Part shown: piece after piece, positions 52,757-62,867 of the stretch
Layout of the letters: each line of letters begins with the position of its first letter
How positions within the stretch are numbered: the first letter of the stretch is position 1
Assembly (NCBI GenBank): GCA_000328365.1
Contig: KB291798.1
Coordinates: 905,411-969,410, forward strand
Source of the DNA: Capitella teleta
Lineage: Eukaryota; Annelida; Polychaeta; Capitellidae
DNA: 64,000 nt
Direction of reading: 5' to 3'
Made by a program: the position numbers and the translations under genes
The notes under the pieces: model-generated
What the model saw: only the letters and a program-made list of their open reading frames with translations
Databases searched by the model: none
What the model was told of the DNA's origin: nothing

Positions 52757-52832
52757 CCTACTTGTTTGGCTCAATGGTAGAGCGTTGGACTTTCAATCCA
52801 TGGGTAATGGGATTATTTCCCCTGGGTGATTA
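52757..52832 (+). pseudogene. tRNA-like sequence (tRNA pseudogene or SINE head)
   Basis: TTGGCTCAATGGTAGAGCG is a near-perfect tRNA D-arm/A-box. An anticodon arm follows with loop CTTTCAA (anticodon TTC if read directly), then GGGATTATTTCCC in place of a T-arm. The B-box GGTTCGANTCC is lost and the acceptor stem does not pair, so this is not a functional tRNA. It is either a decayed tRNA or the head of a tRNA-derived SINE. Confidence 0.6.
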
Positions 52833-53301
52833 TCTACTAACGTACAGTCTCTGGACTATAATGAGGATCTTATACATGTGTATACGTAACCAATGATTTA
52901 AGTATTCGTGGTTCATGGGCATTGCTTTGTGCATTTTGAATGATTTTGCACTATACCAAAATTATTTATTTATTTATTTACGTATTTACAAATATAAACT
53001 GCAAGCTACTAACGCTGAAGTTATTTTCACTGGTTGGATCATTGCTAATAATTGCTAACTGTCGGCTGATTTCACCAGCCGTATGTTCAAACGGGTGTTT
53101 CCAGACATCCAACTACTTTGGAATTGCTACAGATGCTGGCAGTGACGATAATAATAACTGCCTGCCCATCTTAATTCGAGACATGAGGACTCGAACGGAC
53201 TTAAAAGTTATCACCATGTAATATATATGCACCTCATTTATGGACATGCCAGCCATCGTGAAATAGAATCAATGTATCAGTTCATTGATGTTTTTTAGGA
53301 T

Positions 53302-53422
53302 CATAAGATAAGCACTGCTTATGGTGGGCACTGTGACCAGGATCTCGGACCTGGTCAGTGTTGATCTTATGCATCTGACAACGCCAATACCATAGGGGAA
53401 GAATAAGTTTTCTTCCTCTATG
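53302..53422. repeat. Two adjacent strong hairpins
   Basis: Hairpin 1 spans 53302-53371: outer arms CATAAGAT/ATCTTATG and inner arms CACTGTGACCAGG/CCTGGTCAGTG with an 8-base loop. Hairpin 2 spans 53391-53422: a 13-base stem CATAGGGGAAGAA/TTCTTCCTCTATG with one mismatch and a 6-base loop. GCCAATAC flanks hairpin 2 on both sides. This may be a small inverted-repeat element or a structured RNA; no family was recognised. Confidence 0.55.
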
Positions 53423-53911
53423 CCAATACTATGGTTGGGGCTAATAATTAAATCCTGCAAGGGTGCCACATACCAGACAATGAGCTCAAGACCTAATGAA
53501 AATAAATGATTTGCACTGTGTGAGAGTGAGTTTATTCTCCTTCTATGTTAAAATTATTATGGTTGCATAGTTGCTAAAATCACTACCAATATACGTTTGT
53601 CTGTTCTTTTTGGTACATGCACAAACCCTGGCTTTCGTTGAATTTATTTGAAACTTTGGTGAAGTAGATTATTTGTCCAAAATCCTTGGTTAAAAACTCT
53701 TAAGTTTGAACCAATTCATGCTGTCTGGTGACATCCCTAGCCACTGAAATACGAGAAAATTTCCCTGTGGGGCGTATGGAGGGGGCCACCCCCTCCCTTA
53801 TCCACCCCCGTCAGCATTTACCTTTTTCTCCGTTTTTGCCCTGGACAAAAGTTGCCATAATTATATGATAACAGTATATGCTAATCTGACCACAATCCCT
53901 CAGAGCTACTA

Positions 53912-53917
53912 TTTATT
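53912..53917 (-). terminator. Poly(A) signal of the nucleoredoxin-like gene
   Basis: AATAAA on the minus strand lies 29 bases past the stop codon. Confidence 0.55.
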
Positions 53918-53946
53918 ATCAAAGAGAGACTGCGCGCATTCGTGGT

Positions 53947-54568
53947 TCATTCGTTGACCGCGGGGGGTACCCTCGCCGCCACCGTTGCCCAGTTCCTACA
54001 CGCGACGATTCCTTTGTCTTGTATTTCCTTTCTGCCCTTCTTCGTGATAACCTCTCCTTTGCCACTTATCACAATCAACTTTGGCACACTACCAACACCA
54101 TAACGTTCAACCAAATTCCTGAAAATTATCTGAAATGGTCACTAAACAGATGACATCATAACGCACTCACGCTATGAGCGGATCTTCGAGGGGTACAATC
54201 AGCCAATCTCCGTGCTGTGAATCAACGTACTGCCACAAACACTCCTCGGATTTATCAAATGGCACATAGATGACTCGTATCGGGGCCCCTTGTCGGGTGG
54301 CCTCGCGGTGTATGCCTGCCAGCGTCGGTGTGAACTCGCGACATGGAGGACACCAACCAGCGGAGAAATAAAAACACACCACATCCAAATCCGTAATTAC
54401 ATTTCGACCGTTGATTTTTTCTCGCTTTTTCGTCAAGTAGATCTGTTTTTTGAGTTCTTCGACGTGTAGTTCTTCTTGGGTAGGTTCTTCCCCCGTTCTT
54501 TTGTCATCTTCTTCTTGCTTTTTATCTTCTTTGACTGCAGATAGCGTCCGTTTCCTCTTCTCCAGCAT
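53947..54568 (-). CDS. Nucleoredoxin-like (tryparedoxin-type) thioredoxin-fold protein
   Basis: Predicted redox protein of the nucleoredoxin/tryparedoxin branch of the thioredoxin fold. Two minus-strand exons, 54171-54568 and 53947-54118, join in frame through a GTGAGT donor and a TTTTCAG acceptor, giving 189 residues. Residues 1-55 are a highly charged Lys/Glu extension, probably helical. The fold starts near residue 62 (DVVCFYFSAGWCPPCREFTP) with the active site WCPPCR intact at 72-77. VIYVPFDKSEE and GDWLIVPLEDP follow. Exon 2 has YGVGSVPKLIVI with the cis-proline at 145, then GEVITKKGRKEI. The core resembles NXNL1/NXNL2, but mammalian NXNL2 lacks this catalytic motif and the charged leader. 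A TGA lies in frame just upstream of the ATG, supporting the start. It may be transcribed divergently from slc44a1. It looks complete; which NXN/NXNL subtype it is cannot be settled by eye. Confidence 0.82.
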
Positions 54569-55600
54569 GATCCGCAGAGGAAGTCAAGTGCCTCGTGTAA
54601 ATAAAATGACTGGCGATCGATACTGTTCGATCACAAAGTAATCGCTTTTCGAATACTCTTAAGACTCTGGTGAGGGTCCTTAATCCCATACTTGCCGTCT
54701 CTGATTGAATTGCACGAAAAAGAAAAACACACTGAAAAAGTACTAAAATTAGTTACAGTATAATTATGTGAGCCTATTCGAGCAGGGCAGGCGATATGCA
54801 ATTGCAGGTGTGTTAAAATTTAATTTGTTTGTTTCAACAACTACAAAAATGTGCTAATGTCAATGCGTTTGAAATATTATACTTAGATTGATGTGCTCAA
54901 AAACACGTATCCTAACTTCCTAGGTATGGGTATTGCATTTTGGTGATGAAAATCCAGAAATAGGATAAATTCCGACCTTGGTTTTACCGGGCCTTCACTG
55001 CACCACCCGATCACGTTCGCGGGAAAATTGAGAGCGGCGCCACCTGGCGAACAGAAAGCGAAGCGTCAAGTCGAACAAAGCTGCGCGCGCATGCTTTGTT
55101 TGTTGCTGATAAAAGCTTCCGGTGTCTCTGGGTGTGAACTTAATTCTGGGAAATTTCGACAATTTTCCGTTTCCTGGGATCCCAACATTGTCGCTGGGTA
55201 ATTTGTGTTAATTATACGAATTGCATGCACAATGCACATCTTGCACTTCGAGAAAACTGCTATGCGCTTCAAAGAATATACTCTTCCAAATTAGTTACTC
55301 ACTGTGAATCTGTCACTGGATTGCTCATTTGGTGACACACTGACTGACACTTGTTTTCATTTTTGACACTCACTGCTCAGCAAAGGCACTTTAATCCACA
55401 CAACCTGAACCTGAACTGACTCTGACTCTTGAGTCTCTCTGAGCAGCTGAGACTATGTCTCAGCCTCACAGTGCATTGGAGACTGAGTGACTGTTGCTGG
55501 CTCAACGGTCTCAACTCAAGAGTGAAGAGAGCAGATACTAGATAGGCCTTTTTGAGTTGAGCATATATGATATACAGATTATTTTTTAGATGAGTTGGAT

Positions 55601-55864
55601 ATATGGTCTGCCATATGAAGCAAGCCTATCTTTATGAAAAATCGCCTCTCTCCAACAATAATATTACATTAGCCTACAAATTTTCACATGAATACATCAC
55701 AAAAACATCCATATACTTATATAGGCCTATCAAATGCCTCATAAATATGGTCTGCCAATATGAAGCTAGCCTATCCTTATGCAAAATTGCCTCTCACCAT
55801 CAATAATATTACATTAGCCTACTAATTTTCACATGAATACATCACAAAACATCCATATACTAAT
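55601..55864. repeat. Two direct copies of a 120-bp block
   Basis: The block beginning ATATGGTCTGCC at 55601 recurs at 55745. Both copies continue through ATGAAGC.AGCCTATC, CAATAATATTACATTAGCCT and TTTTCACATGAATACATCAC to ATCCATATACT, with a few substitutions and single-base indels. About 25 bases separate them. It looks like a local tandem duplication (period 144), moderately old. Confidence 0.9.
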
Positions 55865-56212
55865 CTTTTGGGCTGGGCGGATATCCGTATCCGTGATCCT
55901 TCAGATATTGGGTGTGTTCAGTACTATTCGTTATCCGTGTTTCAGGACGGATAGTTAAAACACGGATAGTCTAAGAATGAAGTGTCCGTTTCGAGCGCAC
56001 AGTGACCGTAGCACACAGCCATTCCGCACACAAACGCTGCTCACTGAAGCTGAGCGATGTCAATTACAAGGATAGATAACTAAATGACACCCCCACGATG
56101 TCAACAATGCGCTAATTCTGCCTTTGTTTAAACTTTACCGTAAACACAATTCTAGGCCCTTGAATCTCTTCAGTCATCACGCAAGAGTGACGCAATGACG
56201 GGTTGTTGATTA

Positions 56213-56830
56213 CAGTAGAACCTGTGGTATACAGACAGGGATTATGCCGATTTATGCGGACATTTGTGGTATATGGACGAAATTCTTTGCCAATACGTCT
56301 CTTAATGGGATGTCACTGTCATGTAATGACACTGGATGTCACAACATTCCTGGGGTTTTCTTCAAGTTGATTTTGATTGTTTAAAATGGGCGTGGCATTC
56401 TCCGTGTGAGCTAAGACAACTGGCTGTCTTGGCCAATGAATCATTCCAGATTAATCACTTAGTCACCGGGGGCGGGACTTAAGTCATCGAAGCAAGCTCC
56501 CCGGGTAGCAACCCCGACTCGGTAGCGGGCAAGCCGTCTCACGCTCGTAGGTGACACATGCCTCAAAGAGATGAGTTGTGTTTAAGCTCGATCAATGAAT
56601 ATTAATTAGCTCAATGTTATATCGCGGAGTCTAAGTCAACCACTTTGCAAACCTTCTCTGCTGACTCTTGCTATTATTGTTACATAAGACATAGAGCTCT
56701 GCACAACTGAATTGACCCCTGGGGGGTTACCATAGGAATAATCTGGTGTCAGGAGTTTATGCGGACAACTCTTAGTATGCGGACAATTTCTCTTGGATTT
56801 TCAGCTGTCCGTATACCACAGGTTCTACTG
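56213..56830. mobile_element. Non-autonomous pogo/Tc1-like MITE
   Basis: Terminal inverted repeats of 26 bases lie at 56213-56238 and 56805-56830, starting CAGTAGAACCTGTGGTATAC and differing at one position. The element is flanked on both sides by TA, the target-site duplication of the Tc1/mariner/pogo superfamily. The CAGTAGAACC start is typical of pogo/Tigger-type ends. The 618-bp interior has no transposase frame; subterminal GCGGACA words recur at both ends. High similarity of the two ends suggests a fairly recent insertion. Confidence 0.85.
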
Positions 56831-57988
56831 TATCTCCTTTAGTGCTTATTTTTCAACACATGATAGCTTTGTCAATTGCAGTTTTCCTATGAACCACAAA
56901 CAGCGCTGCATTTCATCACTTTCTCGTCCTTGAACTATGTTTGAAATTGACCAGACATGTACAGTTAATAATAGTACATGTACTTGGCGATCTAGTGACT
57001 TGAATTATTGTAAACTTTATATAACAATTGCCATGAACTGCCTTGCGCCTCATGAAGTTACTAAGTTTGTACATTTACAGTCAGAGCCCTCGCAATGTGC
57101 CGGGTGTGTCAATGGAGCTCGTTAACCATTATTATCCTTGTAACCAAGGATGTCAGCCTTTGTAACATGTTGTCACATTCTTGTGGAAATTGTCACATAT
57201 CAAAACGTTCAACATTCAGTTGAGTGAACAGTGAATGTAGATGCGATCACCTCTGAGCAAGCTTCCTTGACTCAGGCAATGTGTTTCTACGCCTCAAATG
57301 AATAACTGCAATGACACACTCTAATTTGTTGCACTCCAGCGGACAGGATAGCCTGTTTGGTAGACCATCACTGCCGTGATACTAGAATGCTTATTGGGGT
57401 CACAGGACTGGTCAGAATTTAAGCCAGATTAAAGGGAAAGATTTTGTTGAATGCCTCAGAACATCTCAATTAAAACTCAATATGCTGGTGCTTTTTATGT
57501 TATATGATTCCATTAAATTCCAATAGGAAGTGAGAATTGTGCTCATCGAATTTCTCTAGTCCAAGCTACAGAACGAAAATATGTCCTCGGGGACACAGAA
57601 AACACTTTGACACAGGGATAATTTTGAGAATCAGATGTTTGAGGGACAGATGTGTATGCTAGTAGAAGTATAGGAGAATCGTCGGGACTTAGGAAATACT
57701 TCGACACAGGAAGACATACAAGTGATGGACGTATATAGCATTTGCTAGCAATAGACAATTAGGTTACTGTAAGTTAATTTAAATTAAGTTTCATACACAG
57801 CAATTTCTGAATTATTATGTAACAGCACACCCAAACAAAATACCTGCTGACATGGCAGTAATTTTTTTAAGCCTCTGCTTACCCATCTGTCAAAGCTAAC
57901 ACTATGTAAGAGACAATGTAATTCTTGTAAGTGCAGCCACCATGATGTGTTGTGCTCTTATTTTAGGTGTCCTTGCTGAGCAGCCACG

Positions 57989-60900
57989 ATGGGTTCCTGT
58001 TGCTGCAGTGGAGAGTCCAAGAAGAAGGTAGCCTAATTTCTTTTGTAGGGTCATTTATTAATTTTTTTCATTCAGGAGAAAGAACGCAAACCTCCTTTCT
58101 CTCGTAATAATGTTTGCTGCACAGACATCTTACCTCTCTTGCTCTTTGTGGCTTTCCTCGGTTTAATGGTGAGCACTGAGTTCTTGAGTGCAGAATACAC
58201 TGACTCTTTGGTCCTCAGGTCTACATGGCCGTCTATTCCATCATGAGGGGAGACGCTCGCCGTTTATTGTTTGGTTACGATAGCTTTGGAAACACCTGTG
58301 ACCAGGACAACACCGGCAATCCAATTGCCAACATCTCTCACAGTGGCATGGATACTTCAGGCCATCAGTAAGGCTTATTAAACGAGATATCATCTTTTAA
58401 GATATGGTTGTTTTTTTCTTCAGAAATGTGTTCTTCTTCGATGTTTTTGACCCTTTCAATGCCATGCAAGTGTGCGTGACAAAATGTCCGACTGAAGATC
58501 TCAAGACAAAGGAGCAAGTCAAGAAATTTGCTGAGGAAACCGGCTCCAAACTGTGCCGTTACGACATTCCTGTTGAGGATTACCTTGATCAGGAGTTTGG
58601 TAAGCAGGGTCCCTGCCCTTCTCTGCCAATCTTTGAGAGGTACTCTTTGTGTGTTTGCATCTTTTTAGCTGACCCTTGTTACTTGCAGTGCATCCGTCTT
58701 GTACCGCTGTGCCCCAGATCCACTGGCATTTGCTTCAAATGACATGGATCCTCTGCGAAAGAACGCTACCATAGAATTCTACAAGATCTTTGGCTTTGAC
58801 GATATTTTCCGCAAAGTACTAAGTGACTTTTACTCCAGCTGGCGTGAGATCATCGTCCTGTGTGTTGTGGCTGTGGGTATGTTGATGAAGCAGCGATGAT
58901 TTGTGTGATTATCGTTCCCTTTGAAGTGATTGCCTTTGTGATGGTGCTCTTGATGCGCTTCCTGGCGTCTGTCATTGTGTGGATGATTGTAATCCTCGCT
59001 GCTATTGGGAGCATAGGTAAGTGATATCAAAATGAAAAAGATTCAATCACTTTACTGTTTTAACCAGCTGGTACGGCGTTCCTCTGGTGGACCTATTACC
59101 AAACCAAACAGGACATCAACAAAAATGAAAGCCTGGATATTCCGATTCTTGGAATTGAAATTGATAATGAACTGGCCTTCCTAGTTTTCTCTATCATCGC
59201 GACTGTGCTGACGGTACGTTTGTGGTTTATTTGTTGTAATTGCTTATCATTTGGTTTCTCTCTAGGTTATTCTGTTGCTGATTCTTCTTGTTATGCGCAA
59301 ACGCATTTCTCTGGTCGTGGCTCTTTTTCATGAAGCGGGCAAATGCCTCGCCAACATGCCTTTTCTGCTCATCCAACCCTTGTGGACGTTCATTATTCTC
59401 GCCGCTTTCTTAGTATACTGGGTCATAGTTCTGGCTTACATCTCGACCACTGGTCAGTTTTACATCTCCTGAATTCTAAATATACATGTTGACCATCATC
59501 AGGTTACCCAACGGCCGATTATGAGAAGGGCTTTGTGAGCGTCAAGTACGTTCTGGAGGGCGTGGCCAGCCACTTCTGGTGGATCCATCTGATCGGACTG
59601 ATTTGGGTCGCTGAGTTCATTCTCGCTTGTCAGCAGTTTGTCATCGCTGGAGCTACAGCTAACTGGTTCTTCACCCGGTGAGCCTGAACTCAAAAATTTG
59701 GTTGAAGTTATTTGTATTTGTTCTCAGCAACAAGGGCGACCTGACATGTCCGATTGGCAAATCCATCTGTCGCCTGATTCTCCACCACATTGGATCGGTC
59801 GCGTTCGGTTCTCTGATTATTCTAATCGTGAAGATCCCGCGGTATATCCTCATGTACATCCAAGCTAAGTAGGTCAATGACCCATTTCTCTACATTTCAA
59901 AAGCAAGTTTCCTTTGTACAGGACTGAGGGTAGTGAGAATTCTTGTGCGAAATGCTGCATTAAATGCTGCATTTGTTGTCTGTGGTGTTTGGAGAAGGTT
60001 CTCAAATTCCTCAACCAGAACGCTTACACCATAATTGGTTTGTGAATTATTTGCGTTCTTCTGCTTATGTTCATAAAACGCTTGCAGCCATCGATGGAAC
60101 CAGTTTCTGCTCAGCCGCGCAGAAGGCGTTCAGCATTATCGCGAATAACGTGCTGCGTGTGGCTGCCATCAATAGCGTGGGGGCCTTCGTCTTGTTCCTT
60201 GGCAAAATTGGTGTCATGGCTGCAACGTGCGCAGTGTCCGTCGTCTGGCTCAAGGTTAATGAACTTGTATCTTTTTTTGCTTGAAATTCAATATTAAATT
60301 TTCCTTGGAAGTTTGTTTTTAATGTGGAAATACTACTCATCAACCACTTGTTTTTTCAGTCACATTTAATGGCCTTTGCCCGAAATATTAGGATGAATGT
60401 TTTCATATTATCATTTTTTCAGACTCTTTGATTTATTTAACAATTTTAATTTCCATTTCTAACCACAGGAGGGTGATTTACACTTTTACGCCATACCTGT
60501 TTTGATGGTGTGCGTGTTTTCGTTCCTCTTTGCTCATTGTCTCATGACGGTGTACGAGGTGAGCTGCTCTGGATGATGACCTGCTGTTGTGCAGCTGTTC
60601 CTCTGTAGATTCTTGGTTGTTTTCAGCTTCTGTGACGCTTCCTTAACCCAACGTGATGGATAGTTGCATGCTGTAGATATTATGTATTAATAGTGTTTTT
60701 GTGTTGGCAACAGAGTCTCCCCGATTTGCACTACTACGCCATCCCCGTTCTTCTGCTCTGTATCTTCTCCTTCCTCATCGCTCACTGCTTCCTCTCCGTC
60801 TACGAGGTGAGCTAAAGTTCAAAGGCATATAGCGTATGAGGCATCTTGGGTACTCTGCTGTAGCATTTTATTTGTGATATTCAAATTTGCGCTTAATTCA

Positions 60901-62867
60901 AGTTATTCAACGTACTTGAAATGCACCAATCATTTTGCATAAAAGTAAAGTGGCGAATTATTTCCTTTGATTGAAGCTATATGAAAAATAAGTACAGTAA
61001 ATGTGATGACCTGACGATGTTCTCTCAGTTTTTCTATTTTGTGTCTCCTTCATTCGGGAAGATTTTACTTTTGATGTTCATGTAGATCATAGATGTAGTG
61101 CTTCCTGTGTTGTGTTTTGTTGTCAGTCTTAGACACTTGTTGATTAATGCTGAATAACAAATTCAAAGTTAAATTCCTCTAAATGACCTTAATGCTTCTG
61201 GCTTCACTCATATGTTCTTCAATTTGAGTAAAATCTCAACACCTTAAATAATTTTGATCCATGTACTGGTATGTTATAATAGTTTGCCAATGGCAATAAT
61301 TTCAAGCTAAAATTTTATCACTTCTTGAATTATAGTGTAAATATGGAGCTCATTTTAAAATTCATCTTGATGCGTGTGTTGAGAGGGTATGCCTTCATGT
61401 CTGCCTTCCTTTTGCGTGTAGATGGTGATTGATGCTCTGCTGTTATGTTTCTGTGAAGACACCGCGCTGAATGATGGCGTATCACCCGGCAAGGATTACT
61501 ACATGAGCGCCTCTCTCATGGTATGTGCATCCTCTGTTCATTTCAATGCATTTTGCATGTTCGTACTTCATATCAGTAATTACTTCATGTGTATTCATAT
61601 CTCATGAATACATTTGCATGTTTCTTGCCCTCTGGCCTTTGTTGGAAGGCATGTCAGGATAACGCCATGGCATTTTTGTCTCATACAGGAATTTGTAAAA
61701 ACTTCGAGTCGTCAATTGGAAGCCATGAAAGGGCGGCAGAAGGATTACGTTGATGGCACAGAAGACGGAAGAGAGTTGCAGGAAATGAGAGCCTAGGTCT
61801 GGTGCTTGCTTTTGCTTAGTGATAGGACGCTTGTTGTGTTTTTGAGTTCTGCTTTTTGGGCATGCTAAGTTACATGCACAGGTGCACAGGTCATCTTCTG
61901 ATCTTCAGACTTACTAGTGTCTAAATAGTAAATATTGATTTTTTAGTAAAAAGTTTCTGTATGTTCACTATTTTGCTTTATGCTTAACCATTTCCTCTTT
62001 TTTTTTGCAATAACTTTTTATTCACTTAAGCTTTATATGAATAACCTGGGCGTGGGATTAGTTATTCTTGGATTGTTTGGATTTGTTTTGCAACATCTTT
62101 GAGGTTTTGTCAAATAACTTATCTTTTGTCCAATCTAAAGTCATGATTAAACAGTAACTATTCTTGAAATTGACAAATACTGAATATATGAGACTTCAAA
62201 ATTTCCATGCATCTGCATATCCAAAAAGGTGCGGCCTAAATTAAGGCATTATATTAATGGCATAAATGTTACTTATATGCTATTAGGGACAGAACAAACA
62301 GAAACCTGTGAAGTTATTTAATTTAATACTTGACCACATGGAAGAATTATGAATTTGACATAAACTTAATCAGGAGATATCAACTGTTATGAAAGAGCTG
62401 GGATCTGGACAGGTTTATCGCATCTATGTGACGCTCTAAGCACTCGACCACGGGTGCCATCTTCTACCATGGGACATTCAGCAATTTTTATGAAGTTCTA
62501 AATCTATCTCGATTCCCATACAATTCTTGTTGTAAAAATAGTGTTTGTATTCATTGTGTGTACATTCATTTATTATATGCACCATTATACTATATTGCAC
62601 AAAGTTACTCTGTTCTTTTTTGCTTCATATTTTTCTTATAATTATTGGTTCTCTTCATTTTTTATTTACCGTTTTTTGTGTTGTTTTTTTTTCTTAATTT
62701 TTAGTATTTATGAAATTTCCACAGCTGACTCAACTTTTTCACTGATTCTTGTCTCACTTGTGTTTTTTCAGAAATTCGTCAACAACAGTGATGAAGCGCT
62801 GAAGCATCTCGACGGAGGACGACGAGCTGCCAAGAAGCAAAGAGCTGCCGTTGAAATCGAAATGTGA
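57989..62867 (+). CDS. slc44a1: Choline transporter-like protein 1 (SLC44A1/CTL1)
   Basis: Multi-pass carrier of choline (and ethanolamine) in plasma and mitochondrial membranes. Exons, all GT-AG and frame-consistent: 57989-58027, 58076-58168, 58219-58367, 58424-58639, 58689-58876, 58927-59016, 59068-59213, 59266-59452, 59503-59677, 59728-59868, 59922-60037, 60088-60254, then 60469-60558 or 60714-60806, 61422-61520, and 61689-61796 or 62772-62867. Products are 663-668 residues (human 657). Family marks: start [13 protein letters not shown] like human MGCCSS, a first helix at about 27-50, a large cysteine-containing loop (about 60-215), [33 protein letters not shown], the cysteine cluster [27 protein letters not shown] and [18 protein letters not shown], all close to human CTL1 rather than CTL2-5. 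Most introns are only 48-150 bases. The first exon is preceded by an acceptor, so an untranslated exon lies upstream. Confidence 0.96.
60469..60558 (+). CDS. slc44a1: slc44a1 exon 13A (alternative)
   Basis: Thirty codons, phase 0 at both ends, reading [20 protein letters not shown] then [10 protein letters not shown]. It forms a penultimate membrane helix. Human CTL1 has one exon here ([20 protein letters not shown]...). It is homologous to exon 13B and each joins exon 14 in frame. Confidence 0.88.
60714..60806 (+). CDS. slc44a1: slc44a1 exon 13B (alternative)
   Basis: Thirty-one codons, phase 0 at both ends, reading [20 protein letters not shown] then [11 protein letters not shown]. Over the 28 aligned residues, 20 are identical to exon 13A. 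It follows 13A after a 155-base intron. Its end, AHCFLSVYE, is closer to human CTL1 (AHCFLSIYE) than 13A is. Confidence 0.88.
60807..61421 (+). other. slc44a1 intron 13
   Basis: The longest ordinary intron of the gene apart from that before exon 15B. Nothing coding was seen. Its length could leave room for splicing control of the duplicated exons. Confidence 0.7.
61689..61796 (+). CDS. slc44a1: slc44a1 last exon 15A (alternative)
   Basis: Thirty-five residues then [23 protein letters not shown] followed by [15 protein letters not shown]. It aligns with the human CTL1 tail EFVENSRKAMKEAGKGG...SRELKPM. A weak ATTAAA signal lies 350 bases on (62146-62151). Confidence 0.85.
   Translation, partial: EFVKTSSRQLEAMKGRQKDYVDGTEDGRELQEMRA
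61797..62771 (+). other. Region between the two last exons of slc44a1
   Basis: 3' UTR for isoforms ending in 15A and intron for those ending in 15B. It carries an ATTAAA at 62146-62151, a decayed antisense tRNA-like/SINE sequence at 62399-62470 and AT-rich sequence. Confidence 0.65.
62399..62470 (-). repeat. Decayed tRNA-derived SINE head
   Basis: On the minus strand, GTGGTCGAGTGCTTAGAGCG is a clear A-box of the tRNA-Ser/Leu-like type used by many SINEs. About 30 bases on, CTGTCCAGATCCC stands where a B-box should be, with several substitutions. It sits in the terminal intron/UTR of slc44a1. Confidence 0.5.
62772..62867 (+). CDS. slc44a1: slc44a1 last exon 15B (alternative)
   Basis: Thirty-one residues then [23 protein letters not shown] followed by [11 protein letters not shown], after a TTTTTTCAG acceptor. 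It starts with the same FV..S pattern as 15A, has the same phase and gives a basic rather than acidic tail. It must be an alternative to 15A because 15A ends in a stop. Confidence 0.85.
   Translation, partial: KFVNNSDEALKHLDGGRRAAKKQRAAVEIEM

Larger units (their letters stand above)
54569..57966. other. Divergent spacer between the nucleoredoxin-like gene and slc44a1
   Basis: The spacer should contain the promoter and leader of the nucleoredoxin-like gene at its left end and the untranslated first exon of slc44a1 somewhere inside, because the slc44a1 ATG exon is preceded by a splice acceptor (TTATTTTAG ending at 57966). A CpG-rich patch at about 55010-55100 is the best promoter candidate. 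A duplicated block (55601-55864), a hAT-like scrap near 55870 and a MITE (56213-56830) fill much of the rest. Confidence 0.55.

Noticed and set aside
52757-52832. Functional tRNA-Glu gene
   Set aside because: The D-arm and anticodon arm are good, but the T-arm lacks GGTTCGANTCC and the acceptor stem does not pair.
55865-56200. Possible hAT-type transposon end (GGGCTGGGCGGATATCCGTA)
   Set aside because: The start resembles some hAT ends, but no matching inverted repeat or 8-bp target duplication was found nearby.
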